Shown: positions 14,501-30,835, counted from the first letter of the stretch. The stretch: 64,000 nt of DNA from Rana temporaria (GCF_905171775.1 NC_053491.1:137813983-137877982), one strand, 5' to 3'. Program-made: numbers and translations. The notes: a model not told the origin generated them from the letters alone.

Positions 14501-15926
14501 AGGAGTGTCAGAACGCACACTAACACACAGCTCCTTTCTCCTATCTGCAAAGTAGACAGCATCCTGACCCTTCTGCTCGCCCCCTCCCCCCTCAAGAGGC
14601 TTTCTTCACACCAGGGAGAAAGCCTCACATTACTGTGTGTAGTTGCAGACAGAAGAACAGGAAGTCAGGATTTCTCAGCAGAAATAGGGACATTTAAAAT
14701 CGAAGGATGAGGTGAGTGAAGGAGGACTGCACTAAGGTAAAGGAAGCTATTTAGGGGAAAAAATGTTTCCTTTCCAACCCCTCTAATCCCGTTGAGAACG
14801 TGTGGTTAATCCTCTAGAGGCGGGTGAGCAAAGAAAACCCCACAAATTCTGACAAACTCCAAGCATTTTATAGTATTTAACCCTTAACAAAAAATAAATT
14901 AATGAAAAGTGAGATAAATAGTGGAGATTATATAATATATAGTACAGACCAAAAGTTTGGACACACCTTCTCATTCAAATAGTTTTTTTCTTTATTTTCA
15001 TGACTATGAAATTTGTAGATTCACACTGAAGGCATCAAAACTATGAATTAACACATGTGGAATTATACATAACAAAGTGTGAAACAACTGAAAATATATT
15101 TCATATTCTAGGTTCTTCAAAGTAGCCACCTTTTACTTTGATTACTGCTTGGCACACTCTTGGCATTCTCTTGATGAGCTTCAAGAGGTAGTCACCTGGC
15201 ACAGCACCCCATCACTCTCCTTCTTGGTCAAATAGCCCTTACACAGCCTGGAGGTGTGTTTGGGGTCATTTTCCTGTTGAAAAATAAATGATGGTCCAAC
15301 TAAATGCAAACCGGATGGAATAGCATGCCGCTGCAAGATGCTGTGGTAGCCATGCTGGTTCAGTATGCCTTCAATTTTGAATAAATCCCCCCACAGTGTC
15401 ACCAGCAAAGCACCCCCACACCATCCCCTCCTCCTCCATGCTTCACGGTGGGAACCAGGCATGTAGAGTCCATCCGTTCACCTTTTCTGCGTCGCACAAA
15501 GACACGGGGGTTGGAACCAAAGATCTCAAGTTTGGACTCATCAGACCAAAGCACAGATTTCCACTGGTCTAATGTCCATTCCTTGTGTTCTTTAGCCCAA
15601 ACAAGTCTCTTCTGCTTGTTGCCTTTCTTTAGCAGTGGTTTCCTAGCAGATATTCTACCATGAAGGCCTGATTCACACAGTCTCCTCTTCTAGAGATGTG
15701 TCTGCTGCAAAAGGTGGCTACTTTGAAGAACCTAGAATATGAAATATATTTTTAGTTGTTTCACACTTTTTTGTTATGTATAATTCCACATGTGTTAATT
15801 CATAGTTTTGATGCCTTCGGTGTGAATGTACAATTTTTCATAGTCATGAAAATAAAGAAAACTCTTTGAATGAGAAGGTGTGTCCAAACTTTTGGTCTGT
15901 ACTGTGTGTGTGTGTGTATATGTGTG

Positions 15927-16011
<85 letters not shown>

Positions 16012-16060
16012 TATTTATTGTGTATGTGTGTATGTATATATGTGTGTGTGTGTGTGTGTG

Positions 16061-16115
<55 letters not shown>

Positions 16116-19100
16116 ACTATTTAACACTGTAGCTGATTAAGTGCTAAAACCTGAACCTTACATGTGTATAGATAATTAAAAATGAATATACATATACACC
16201 CAGTGACAAGTGAAATAACACTTGATAAAGATCAAACAAAAATATAAGCAGCCCTTAAAATGTTCCAGTGAAGTATTTGTAGTGTGATCTCTTCGTAATT
16301 CTTCCTCCACACCAAAGTGCAAGTGACTCCAATCCCCTCAGCAAACGCAATCACCAGATATCTGCCTAGCACTCTTGTGTCAGGCTCAATCACTTTTACA
16401 CCAAACTGAAAAGGTGAAACGACTATCCAATCCAACTTTATGTATCGGGGATCTCAGAATGGAAGAGAAAGATCTGTTCTTGGGCAGCCATGGATGACTT
16501 TGGTCATATAGCCAGTAAAACATTGTCCCCTCTTTTCTTGGCTCTGAAATCCCAAATGTCATCGGTTTTACCTCAGGATGAACCTCTGAGGCTTTCCCTC
16601 TTCTTCCAAGCATTGATTATGCAAGAATGGGCTGCCATCATGTGGCCCAGAGGTTGATTGACAGCATGCCAGGGCCAATTGCAGAGGTCTTGAAAGAGAA
16701 GGGTCAACACTGCAAATATTGACTCTTTGCATAAACGTAATGTAATTGTCAATAAAAGCCTTTGACACCTATGAAATGCTTGTAATTATATTTCAGTATA
16801 CCATAGGAACATCTGACAAAAAGGTCTAAAAATACTGAAGCAGCAGACTTTGTAAAAATGAATATTTGTGTAATTCTCAACTTTTGGCCACAGCTGTATA
16901 GAGAGGCTTTTGTGAAGAGATCATTGCCAATGTCCGTGTATGATGCTACCATCATCCTTTTTGTTAAAAATTGATAAGGAACCTTGTGAATGCACTTCAT
17001 AAAAGGCGTTATCGAATTTTAGACTATGAAATTCTTACAAAAAAATTGTCCACTCGACTACATTGGGTCATTTTCTCAGTTATACATGATGGCCAAAGAG
17101 GTTTTATGCCTGTCAACCACAACTAATATTCATAAAGACCAAATAATTATATATAGCTTAGAACCATGTTTTACCTTTATTGTATACCTGATTATCAGTT
17201 GAGGTTAATGTACTTCATATGCAGTACACAATATGGAATTGATTTACTTTGTTTAGTAAATGTGGTGGAAATTCATTTTGTAAAGAATACATAATCAAGG
17301 GCAAAGAAAATAATAATGTAAAAAAAAAAACTGGGCTCTGGGCAAAATTTCAAAGTTTAAATTTGCTTGCAAAATGTGGTATATTTGACTTTAGTAAATC
17401 AATCCCTATGTCACGGGCCTCACTTGAAATCATTTTCTTATTGCAGTTCCTGCAGTGCACACCAGATGTCACCAACACTTAATGAAATGACTGGTTTTAA
17501 AGCAATCTTTTTAGACTACTCTAACCCTAACTATATTTCTGAGTTTCAAGAAACTAAAAACGTTTTAAAATACATTGCTGTGAACTATACGGCAGTGTTG
17601 CAAAATGTAAACTGAAAGGACAAATATGTTCATACACAGTGGTCAATTTTGTTAGTTCTTTCCTTGCATGATAAGAGACATAATTACTAATACCATTGTA
17701 CAGGATTTATATAGAACCAATACTTTACACATAGCTTTACAGAATAAATACAGTGCAGTTACAATTCAGTTCAATGCAGGAGCGTTGGGAGGGCCCTGCC
17801 CACAAGAGTTTACAATCCAGTTACTTGAATATGAGCAAGATGATCTCTAACTTAAAAACTAAGACCGTGCAAGAGTCATGATGATGTGCGAGTTGTAAAA
17901 AGCATTTGCATCCTTTCAGAAATCAGCTTTCACAGATCTGAAATGTAATGCTTATTGTTTACCTTGGAACATGATTCAGAAAATGTTGCCTATAAATGAA
18001 TACAATTCTTTTATTACAGATGATGGTAAAACTAAGAGATCATTTATCACAACATCTCCATCATGTTGGAAAAGGCAAAATTGAAAAGATTGTTTTGGAC
18101 TTTTTTTCTAAACAGGTAAATGCACTAGGTGCTTGGGGACTCGGAAGCAAATAGGTGAACTTGTAAAATATTGTAGCGTTCCCAATACTCCTTTAGCCCC
18201 GTTCATACCGGTGAGGCTTGTCATGCGATTTAACAGATCAAAGTTTCATGACAAGTGACACCCCATTTCTGGCTATGGAACCGTTCATTTGAGCACAATT
18301 CCGACTTGCACCGACTTTAATACGTTTTATGCACTATTTTTGGCAATTTCATGGGTTGACTTGCATGATGTTGGAAAGCCACTCATGAAAATTCAGTGAC
18401 CGGCGGCTTTTACATTTTAAAGTTTTGAGTTCAAAGCCACATTCAGTGTGAACCGGAGCTTAAGTGTAATTGTTAAATTTTGCGGGGACTGGGTGTGTTC
18501 TAAATGCCATTGAAATATGCAACAAACTAGGTGCTTATACATAGATGAAAACTAATTTTTTTGGTCAACAGTTACTTAGTCTGGTTGAAAAAGACACAAG
18601 TCCATCCAGTTCAACCAATATACATGCTTTATGTTTTGGGATGTGGAGGGGGACCTTGCAGGCGATGCAGGATTTCAATCCATGGCAGGGTATTGCGTTA
18701 CCAATGGTTTGTTTGGTGAACGTGGTCCCAACTGCCTTGAGAGTCACAAGCTCCTCCTGTGTAGTTCTGGGCTGATCCCTCACTTTTCTCATGATTATCC
18801 TTACCACATGAGTCGAAATCTTGCATGGAGCTCCAGACCAAGGGCTATTGATAGTTATTTTGTATTTCTTCCATTTTGTGAATAATCGCTCCAACAGTTG
18901 TCTTCTCGCCAAGCTTCTTGCTAATGGTCTTGTAGCCCATTCCAGCCTTGTGCAGGTCTACATTCTTTTGTGTGGACAGGTGCCTTTTTATACACATGAC
19001 CAGTTTTTATTAGGAGCACCTTCTTAATTTGAAAGGACCAATCTGTGTACCACATGAGCACATACTATAGGCAGTCTGTGGGAGCCAGAATTATTGTTGG

Positions 19101-19441
19101 TTGGTAGGGGCTCAAATGATTATTTTACTCACTGAACTGTAACTCCAATTATAACATTTGTATCAATTGATTTTTGTTTATCTGGATTTTTGATTAATAT
19201 TCTGTCTCCATCATTTAAAATACACCTATGATGACAAAATTAAAGACCCTTCATTTTTTGTAGGTATGCAAACTTGAAAAACCTGCAGGGGCTCAAATCA
19301 TTTTCCTGTGTGTGTGTGTGTGTGTGTGTGTGTTATAGTGGTATATGTGTGTGAGAGTATATAGTGTGGTGTGTGGTGTGTGTATATATATGTGTGTGTG
19401 TGTGTGTGTGTATATGTATATATATATTATATATATATATA

Positions 19442-19528
<87 letters not shown>

Positions 19529-21959
19529 ATATATATATATATATTAATATTAATATAATATTAAATATAAATTATAAATGCAACACTGTTGTGTATCAAG
19601 ATGCTGATTAAACGGCATGATTATTGCACAGGCGTGTCTTAGGTTGGCCACAATATAAGGCCACTCTAAAATTTGCAGTTTTCTCACACAGCACAATGCC
19701 ACACATGTCCGTTTTGAAGTGAGCATGCAATTGGCATTTCTGACTGCAGAGAGATGTTGCCTTTGTATTGAATGTTCATTTCTTTACCATACGCAGTCTC
19801 AAAGGCGTTTCAGAAAATTTGGCAGTACATCAACCGGCTCCCTCACAACCACAGACCAGGTGTAACCACACCAGCCCAGGACCTCCACATCCAGCATCTT
19901 CACCTACAAGATCGTCTGAGGACCAGCCACCTGGACAGCTGCTGCAACAATCGTTTGTGCATACATTTTTTGGTTATGCAAAACTGTCAGGAACCTCTCA
20001 GGGAAGCTCATCTGCATGCTCGTTGTATTCATCGGGAGCTCCACCTGACTTCAGTTTGTTGTTGTAACCGACTTGAGGGTTCTGGACTTTGTACAGGAAA
20101 GGTGGCAGACAGCGTATTTGGGTTTTTTGTGGTGTGATCGGTTTGCTGATGTCAACATTGTGGATTGAGTGGCCCATGGTGGCGGTGGGGTTATGTTATG
20201 GGCAGGCATATGCTATGGACAACGAACACAGGTGCATTTTATTGATGGCATTTTGAATCACAGAGCTACCATGACCAGATCCTGGGCCCATTCTTGTGCC
20301 ATTCATCCACGACCATCACCTCATGTGGCAGCATGATAATACACAGCCCCATGTTGGAAGGATCTGTACACAATTCCTGGAAGCCAAAAACATCCCAGTT
20401 CTTGCATGGCCAGCATACTCGCCGAACATGTCACCCATTGAGCATGTTTAGGATGCTCTGGATCGATGTATACGACAGCGGGTTCAAGTTCCTGCCAATA
20501 TCCAGCAACTTTGCACAGCCATTGAAGAGAAATGGACCAACTTTCCACAGGCCACAATCAACAACCTGATGAACTCTATGCAAAGGAGATGTGAGGCAAA
20601 CAGTGGTCACATCAGATACTGACTGGTTTTCGGACCCTCTGACCCTCCCAATACAGTAAAACTGCGCATTTTTGAGTGGTCTTTTATTGTGGCCAGCCTA
20701 TGGCACACCTGTGCAATAAACATGCTGTCTAATCAGCATCCTGATATGCCACACCTGGAGGTGGATGGATTATCTCGGCAAGAGACGTGCTCACTAACAC
20801 AGATTTAGACAGATTTGTGAGCAATGTTTGAGAGAAATAGGCCTTTTGTGTACATAGAAAAAGTCGTAGGTCTTTGTTTATAATTTTGCTCAGTGTGTGT
20901 GTATATATAATATATTATGATGTATGTATAATTGTATTGTTATACTGTGTGTGATCTGCTATATGAGGCAAAAATTTAACATGTTGTCCCTTAAGTTTTA
21001 TATATTGAAAGCAAGAAAAATGGCCAAGCATAAGGCTTTAAATGACTTTAAAGTGGAAGTAAACCCATCGATGTAACAGTTTTAAAAACCAATTGTTACA
21101 TTCCCAACATGCTGGGAATGCTAACCGTCACATTGGTTGTGCTCTCAACCAAATTGCCAAACCATCCAATGGCTGGTGTCCTAACTGATCACATGTGCAG
21201 AATCATGTCCATTGAATATTCAACAGAGGCCAAGATGGCAGTTTCCATGGCTGAAAACAATAGGAGGGTTTACTTCCATTTTAACAAGGGCCAAGTTGTA
21301 ATGGCTAGACCACTGGGTCAGGGCAACTCCAAAACTGCATCATTTCTGGAATGTTCCTGGTCTGCCGTTGACAGGACCTACCAAAAGTGGTCCAAGGAAG
21401 AAAATCAATAAACCGGCGACTGGGTCATAGGCGGCCAAGACTCACATTAATGCACGTGTGGAGTGAAGGTTGGCCCGTGTAGTCTAATCCAATAGAAGAG
21501 CTAGAACTACTGACAAAAGTTAATGCTGGTTCCGATAGAAAGGGGTCAGGACACAGCGCATTGCAGTTTGTTGCATATGGGAGCAGTTTGGTTGGGGTTG
21601 ACAATTCTGACCCCTGTTTACAGCCAAAAGTGTCTACAATGGGCATGTGAGCATCAGAACCAGATCATGGAGCAATGTAAGAAGGTAGCTCAGTCTGTTG
21701 AATTCAAGAATGGTTAAGGAACACAAAAACATGTTTGGGGTATTTGACTCTGAATTCTTCAGATTTCAATCCAATCAAGCATCTGTGGGATGTGCTAGAA
21801 AAACCAAGTCTGATCCATTGGGGGCCCCACCTTGCAACTTAAAGAATTTAAAGGATCTGCTATTGACAACTTGGTGCCAGATACCACAGCATACCTTCAC
21901 AGGTCTAGTGGTGTCCATACCTTAACTGGTTATGGTGGGTGGTTATGATATAGGTGATC

Positions 21960-22038
<79 letters not shown>

Positions 22039-25000
22039 GTATGTGTCCTAAATGCTTGTTTGAATTCTGCAAGTATCTACATTAGTGGTTTTTGATTATT
22101 TATTTTTTTTGCCTTGCAGCTTGACCTAATATGTTTGATGCTGGAGGTTGTGTGGAGGAAACACATGCTGGATTCTAGCGTTTTAGGCTTGTAAGTATGG
22201 AGTATATCATATTTGCTGCGCATTGTGCAGGTAATCCTGTCCTTGACACCGTCTTCATGCTATGCAGTGGCCTTTGTTACTTTTATATCTTTATTATGAT
22301 ATAGACTATGCAGTTAACAAACATACTGTATATATGTAAAAATGTTTGAGGATGAGCTGTAAAGGGAACTTGCATAGGATACACGCAGGGCCGCCATCAA
22401 GGGGGACAGCAATATACTTGTAGGGGGCCTGTGCGTCCCGCACCCCCCTACAGCAGCATAATGAAATACATTTTTTAGCATCCAGCTGCTGGCCTGCGCG
22501 CCGCCCACAACAGAGAAGCACTACCTGCAGCCCTGCACACAAGCCATCGAACCCGGGACACTGATTCCTGCGCACAGGAGTTGCATTGCCGCGGCATGCA
22601 GAGCTGGCCATAAAGTGTGATCTTAGCTGTGCATGTGCGGCTTGGATCACATTACCTGCTGACAAGCGAGGGGGTATTTATGAAAGAAATTATCTCTAGT
22701 GTATCATCTGTTACAAAATCCACTGACAGGTAGGGCTTTTATATTTAATCAGTTTACTACAACGTTAACACTGAATGTGATTGCATACATGTAGTGTAAT
22801 TAAAAGTGGGTGGATTTAAAATGATCGTGGTAAACACCTCAATGTTTTTTGGGGAAAAAGTTTGTATTTGGTTTTCCAGATACCCCACCCTCAAATCTTA
22901 TTTATACCTGTCATGTTATAAAATTCTTCTATTTTTAATGTCCGTTCATATGCTGTACAAGATTGCAGATGTGTTTAAACAGACTTTGAAAATGTTAGAA
23001 GAAACTGTTAGAGGTTATGGCTATGTTAGAGACTAGTTTTTGCTCTGTTGTATATTGTGGGTGCATGTGAAGAAGAGCAAAGTGGACTTGCCCCTCCATG
23101 TATTAATTCTCAGTTTATATGTTGGTTCACAGACACTGGCCCTTAGATCTAGTATGGCACTTTGCCCCTTTGATTTGTAGCATAAAATGCACACCAAAGA
23201 CTACTCCTGCCATACAATGCATTCTAGGGGATTGCCCTCCTTGTTTAATGCATCCCAAAACAAGGCATGCCCTTTTGTTTTGTTTTTGTTCCCCCATAAG
23301 ATGCAAAGTGTTTCTGGATAATTTGCTGACTAATGCTCACCCTGAGGTTGCAGGTTTATACTCCTCTTGCATCACATTTTATTTTTTTCTTCAGCAGTAT
23401 GTTCTATTTCTAAACCCATTTTCCAGCTCTCAGCATATTGTGAATCTTCACTCGCCTGCACCACAGTACATTGTACCTGCCTGAGGCCTCCTGCCTAGAG
23501 TCATATCTGGTGGGTTCAGCCTCTTTCACACAGGGTGGACGTTTGCAGCGGATCTGCCCGCTCAGCAGGGGATCCCTCTCCGCTGATCACCGATGAGCAG
23601 GCGGATGACAGGTCCGTGTTCGCTCCGCTGATGCAGAGTGGACAGGGACAAAGCCTGCTGTTCTCTATAGGGGGGTCCTATGGCAAAAGGACCATTTGTC
23701 CGTTTCCATCTAACTGTCATCTGATCCAATCTGCTGGACGGATGGATCCCCATCTGTTTTGTTTTTAGCAGACCAGATTGGATGCTGATGGGTGCCAGCG
23801 GACACCTGTCTGCTGTCATCAGCCACTCCATAGAGAAAAATTGATGGTTCCAATCTAAACGTCCATGTGAAAGGGGCCATGGGGTGGTGACCGCATGTTC
23901 TTTTTAACTGACTGTGAAATGCCAGTAGGGAATAAAGTACCGGTAGCTGCTGGATTTTTCAGCATTCTAAGGGGTAATCATGATTCCTTGGGACCCTGTA
24001 ATTTTGCAGACAGTCCTGAAAAATCTGCGACATTGGATTTGTTTTGGGATAGTTGGATAGTAGATATAGTTTGAAAGTTTCGATCAACTGATGGATGAGG
24101 CTTCATATTTACAACCATACATAATTGTAATTATTACAATTCCGTCTTTCCCTTTAGGCAAATGTTAAAAATACAAATGTAGGTCAATCTCCTATCACAA
24201 ATGTGCTTTTTATTTTGTGCAGTGATGCTAGTGGAAATCCGAAATCCGAGTATTTTGCTTTTCATGTCATGTGTAGAATTTCCGAAGCAACAAACCAAAT
24301 GTGTATGCCCTTGCCTCCGGGTAAGTACAACAAATTGATTAAACAACCTACTTATGAAGCCAGACCATTGCTCAGTATCATATTGTAGACTCGGATAAGC
24401 CATAGGTTGTACATACATTCTTACCACATGCTTGCCACTAGTTCATTGTACTTTTATATTTGCATAAACTGCTCCTTTTTTTTACGTGTGAGCTCATTTT
24501 AAAACCTTGAAACAGGTAGTTTACCCATAGCAATCTATCCAACATCATTTTTTATTTTAAAACCTGCACTGGACCTGTTACAGCTGGAATCGGGTAGACT
24601 GCTATAAGCAACATCTATATTTCTTTTTCTTTATTCAGGCTTTATAAATAAACCATATTTGATACTTTTTTTTTAAATGTGGAATGCTAGAACCCCAGTC
24701 AGATTTTATTCTATCTCTGTTCCTGTTACAGATTTGTCCCCTTACTTCCCAACCAGTGTCAACAGGACAAGAAGTGAGGAATATCTGACAGAGCTCTTTA
24801 TAGCTGTAAAAACCTAACGTGTTTTAATCCCTCGCCATTATCTAAAGCTAAAAAGCTTAAAAAGCTTAACATACACTTTAAGTGTTACAAACATTTAAAA
24901 TATATTTCATTCAAAATAATTTTTTTATTTGTATCTTTATGACAAAATTGACAAACTTTAAAAACATCAGTTTCTGCAGCATAGCTGTGTATGCTTACTA

Positions 25001-26059
25001 TTGGAATAGATTGCACAAAGATATATCAATACAACAACGAGCAACCAAGACCAGTCAATGCTGATATCTAGCCACTTTATTAACCCCCCTGGCGGTATTC
25101 CCGAGCGTGACTCGGGGTGGGTTTTTCATGTTGCGATCGGTAACCCTGAGTCACGCTCGGGGTAGATATGCAGAGCCTGCAGCGTGCGCTGGCTTACCTT
25201 GTTCTGGATCCAGCGATGTCAGCACGCTGTGTGAGCGAGCGGGTCCTCGCTCGATTCACACAGCGTCCTCCTGTGCCGCCGATCTCCGTTCCCTGCGACG
25301 TTACGACGCACGGGAGCGGAGATCGGCGCCAAATTCAAAAAAGTAAACAAACACTATACATACAGTATACTGTAATCTTATAGATTACAGTACTGTATGT
25401 AAAAAAAGCACACACCCCTTGTCCCTAGTGGTCTGCCCAGTGTCCTACATGTCATTTTATATAATAAAAACCTTTCTTTCTGCCTGAAAACTGTAGATTG
25501 TCCATAGCAACCAAAAGTGTCTTTTTATGTCAAAAATGGTTTTAGATCAGCTAGAAAACAGTGATAATAAATTATAATCACTTGCAGAATTGTGCGATAG
25601 CGATTTCCGGGGAAATTCGTCATAAAAAAAAAAATAATGACAGCAACAATTCTGCAACTGAGAAAATGTCAGTGATTTTGAGTTGATTACATTATTGAAT
25701 AATTTTTATTTTAATTATATTATTACTTGCTATAATTATTTATAATTATTATATTATAATTTAAAATTTTGTTTTAAAAAAAGTCATACCCGGGATGCCT
25801 ATTAGATTCTTGTTTGGTCAGATTTAAGTGAGTTATTCCTAAAAATCACAGGCCTACAGTATAAAACACCAAATTTCCTTGCAAATAATTGTACCGCTTT
25901 CAGCATGATTTTTCAGACAGAATCATACCGCCAGGGTGGTTAAAGCAGAAAGTCATTCAAAAAGTGCAGTCCCACTGGTTTTCTCGCACCCACCCCAGTC
26001 TGTAACGGAGTTACCATTTATTTGGGGGGGAACAGAGTACTAATAAATAAATATAAATA

Positions 26060-26147
<88 letters not shown>

Positions 26148-29100
26148 GCTCCTGGCTGCCAAGCTCTAGATCTATGAACAATCTTGTCTCTCCTCACCTC
26201 TATGGCAAACCATGTGAACCGCCGGATCGTTACCCAGGCTCTACGGTGAGAATGTTGAGCCCGATAAACACCGGCGAGCAGTGCTGCATCTAAAAGCTAT
26301 TCAGCGGCTCATCAGATGCTCGGATCACTTTTAGTAAAAAGAGAATTGTCGGCTGAAAATTAAACCCTGCTGCTTGCCCACGGCAGGGCTAAATGCTAAA
26401 AAAAAAAAAAAAATATGCCCGGCCCCTGGGACATGCAGTCGGGCAATTATTTGCGCATCCCTGGTATAGAGTTCCGGACACAATTTCACTTTTTAAATAT
26501 AAATACCCCTGTAATACACAAGCTTAATGTATTCTAGTAAAGTTAGTCTGTAAACTAAGGTCCGTTTTGTTAGGTTGTTACAGCATTTAGACACTTTATA
26601 AAATAGAAATTGACTGGGGCCATCTTAAGTGTGGGCATCATGAAGCCAGACTGTATGACTTCCTGGATTTAAGCTTTGCAGATCTTGCACATGCTCAGTG
26701 CTGCACAAGCAGTGTAATAGGTTTCAGATCAGGTTTCAGCACCTGTACTGTCCAAGTCGCATGATTCTTCGAGACTGGGGCGTGCACAGACTCCTGGAAA
26801 GTTACTACATTCCCAGGAGTCTGTGCGGTGTAGGTTAGGAGGCTTAAGCACCTAGGTGCAGGAAGAGGGAAGATTAACTATTCTGCCTAGCAACAACACT
26901 TTGAAGGCATCTAAAAAAAAAAAAATTTTCTTAAAGGACTAATGACATTTTTTTAAAACTACTGATGTAATGTTATATTTATGGGTGGAACTCCGCTTTA
27001 AGTCAGCCTGGTTAACCCTTCATAGAAACCACTAAAACTTGATCATTTTTAGTAGTTTAAATAAACTCGTTGCATACCTAGGCAATGCAAGCTGCAGATA
27101 CAATGACAATATGGATAAGCAAAGCATAACTACAGCTTGTCAAAACAACCATTGGACCCAGAGATGTAACAATCCTGTCTTGACTTTTTTTTAATTTTTA
27201 TAGATAAGCAATCACACAACCTCTGTTCTCCGCTGCATAAAAAGTTTAGAGAGCCAGGTAGAGACTGCAGGGGGGGTGTCAGCAGTAAGGATGAGCTCCA
27301 GCGTGTTTGCATGGTACACGTGCAGAGCCCGCCAGGAAGTCTGCACGGCGATGCGCTAATCACAGCCAGGGAGACATTTTTTAACGCATGGTACAACAAA
27401 CCCATATCAGAAATATGAAATGTGGGGTATCATTTATTAATAACTTAATAGCTATTAGGGGGTGTGGTAGAGGACAAGATACTTTTAACAGGAAAAGTTG
27501 AGCTTTATATATTCCACCATTTTTAATTCTATGTTTACCGATCCTTTTGACTTGTGGTTTTCACTGAAAGTAACCTCAGTGTATTTCTACTTTTTACATT
27601 GGAGGGTTGTAAGAATTCGTTTGATTTAGGTATAAAAAGCTGTTGCAATCTCCTATGATGCTTAACTGAAAATTGTTTAATTTGTAGTCAAAATCTATTC
27701 TCTAGCAACCAATCCTGTGTGTTTTTTTTTTTTTTTTTAATAGGATTTCAGACATTGCATCTGTTTTTAGCCCTGCGATGCCTGCCCCTTGCCAATTTAC
27801 TGCATTACATAGACAGCGGAGCTTTGCCATTGACTGAGGCATTCGTTGTTAAACTTCTCAAAGGTAAGCTGGCCTTTAAGTTCTGCATTAAGTAAAAAAA
27901 TAACTTCTGTGATGAGCTAACAGCTGAGTCTGATCTCGATCCAGCACTGTGCAAGAGAGCAGCAGCGCTGCACCCTATCCCTTCTCGCTGGGCATGGTTG
28001 CAGCAGTGGGAGCACTTGGCTCTTGCTGCTGTCAATCAAATCCTGTGAGGAAGGAGCAGGGAGGTGGGGCTGAGCCACACTGTGTGAGCCCGCACGAGTG
28101 TCCCAAAAGTAAGTGGTTTGTTATGGGGGCACTCGATGGGGAGGAAGTATCCAGAGTGCTGGCTTTGGAAACCTCAGACGGTTAAAGAGAGCCGATCACA
28201 TTCTCCTGTTATTGAAAATGTGGATGCAGAAAATCTGCATCCAATTTGCAATAGTTTGAACCTGGCCTAAAGGTTGTGGTTAAGCTATGATTAAGTAATA
28301 GTGTGAAACACGTCAATGTTTTTTCCTTTTCTACTGTGGTTTGTATTTTTTTGATCCTATTTTACTATTGAAGGCAAATATTTTTTGGAGTGCGGCCTGT
28401 CCAGAAATCTTTTTTTTTTTTTTTTTCATTGCTAAAGGTTTGTGCAGCAAACTTTAAACAAGCCTCACCATGTTTTTTTTCTTGCGTGGTGAGCATGCAT
28501 ACAGGGCCATGACGTTTAAGTTCATTAATTATTGTTTTCTTTGAAACAATTGTACCTGCTAATTTCAGGTCTTTCTGAAGCTCTCCATAAGTGATCCTTG
28601 GCTCTTGGACAACTCTTCTGAGAATTTTTTTTTCACTCCTCTGTCAAATCTTTTGCGAGAATCACCTGGTCACGGCCAGGTTATGGTGAAATTATGTTCT
28701 TTCCACTTCTGGATTATGGCCCCAACAGTGCTCACTAGAACATACAGAAGTTTAGAAATCTTTCTGTAACCAATGGCCATCAGTATGTTTTGCAACAATA
28801 AGGTTGCAAAGGTATTGAGAGAGCTCTTCGCTTTTACCCCATCATGAGAGGTTTCTTGTGTGACACCTTGATATAGGCCATCAGTTGCGTCTGAATCGGC
28901 TGATATTAATTTTTCACTGGTAAGGGACAGTATTGCTTTCTCTATTACTGATAGATTTCAGGTGGTGTTTTGGCTTTCCATGTCTTTTTGCACCTCCATT
29001 TTCTTCATGTGTTTCAATACGGTTTCCCTGTGTTATTCCATTTTATTACACATAACTTAATTTCTGAACTTTATTTGTTTTGATTTCTTTGTATGGATTG

Positions 29101-30797
29101 CATGGGTTGTTACTGACATTTAGTGAAAATTTCATGTCAATATATTTACCTAGAAAAATGGTGATGTGTACTATACGTGTGTGTATTATTATAATTTTTT
29201 TTTTTTCTACAGAACTGGATGACAGTGAAGAAAATGAAAAACTCAAATATAGCATAATAATACGTCTTCCAGAAGTGAGTATAGACACCCCCCCCCCCCA
29301 AAAAAAACTGCTTTTAAATGCAGCATAAAAGTATTACCTTTTTTAATTGTAATTTCCCCCTTTCTTCCAGTGCATATTGGCAACCGTTTATTTAATTCCT
29401 CCTTGTAAAAGTTTTGAAATGGGAAACGTGTAAACAGATGCCCTTTTCTGCTTCACAATTGTGTTGGACTGGGGAAAGAGTAGTGTTATGCCCCATTAAG
29501 AAATTCTCATTCGATGTGGCAAACCACGGCACTAACTTGCACATTGGTGATGACAAGGTGCCAGGGGTGTGGTATTGACCTTATGGCCACAAAGTATTGG
29601 ACCTGGATGATACTGGATATCTTCCAAACCAGAAGTTATGTGGCAGCCACAGACTTCAGAGCAACTTACAGGCAGGTTGCACAAAAGTAGAAAGGCGAGA
29701 GCAGCTAATCGTCCTACTAAAATGTAATTTGGATGGCTTCCAAAGCAGCAAGACCTCTATTGAGCTTGCCATCCTACATATCAATGTAGATGGCATACCC
29801 GCTATTTGTAGAATGATTCATACATATCCTATACATGGCTAAACTAAACATTATGCATGAATGGAATTCTTCTACTCCTCCAGGATTTGTGGCTGTCATT
29901 AGGGATGTGAATCACCAATGCATAAAGAAAAAATGGAATAAATGGCTTGCTCATTCTTGCTGTACTGTATGACCCAACATTGCTGTTTAATATAGCACTT
30001 ACCTTTTTGATTTCATCTGTGAAATATCCTAGGTAGCTGAAGCCGAAACATAAACCATATTTTTCTGATGTCTCTTCTTTTTCTGTTAGTTTTACTGTCT
30101 AAGCTCTTCCTGGTGTTCATTCTACAAGTGTAATAGAGAGAGAGAGATGCTCTGACCCACTCTGCACACATGGATGATCCATTCGGGGTTGTCAGGGATG
30201 ATCGGTGCAGCGGTGGGGGCCCATCTTCTCATCCAGAGGTCTCTTTGGTTCGCCGCATCCAAAGAAGGGGGGGTGCCGCCACTGACGGGAGAAGTGACAG
30301 TGATATCACAGCTCCTGTGGCTGGGCCGGCACGCCTGGAGGGATGCTGGGAAAGCCGGTGAGGTGACAGTCTCAGACAAGTAAATAAAAAGTGGTAGCAA
30401 AGTGGCACCACTGGCTCTGCAATAGATGAGTCATCAATCAGAGCCTGGCAGAGAAGTGAGCAAAGGAAGTTTTTCTTTTGTGAGATCGTCTGAGCTATCA
30501 CTGCACTGGCATCCCCGGCATTCCTTCAGACTTCCAAACTGCCCCCACTAACCACCAGGACCCCTCCCCCACAGAGCACCAGGACCCCCAATCCCCCCCC
30601 CCCCCCTGCTGAGCACCAGAACACCCATCTCTCCCCACTCAGCACCAGGGCCACCCATCTCTCCCCACTAAGCATTAGGACCCCCCCCCCCCATATCCCC
30701 TGCTGATCATCAGTGCTCCCTTTTGCCCCCCTTGAAGACAAAGCTGCATTCTTTTAAGCAGGCATGCAGGGTTGGTCTAACTGTGGATATGCTCAAA

Positions 30798-30835
<38 letters not shown>

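Noticed and set aside
15866..16140. ORFs rich in YIYIYI and VCVCV
   Set aside because: Translations of TA and TG microsatellites; the same applies at 2352-2783, 19345-19611 and 30723-30992.
24159..24222. Upstream acceptor CCCTTTAG for the GSAP exon at 24223
   Set aside because: Reading from it meets TAG within about eight codons.
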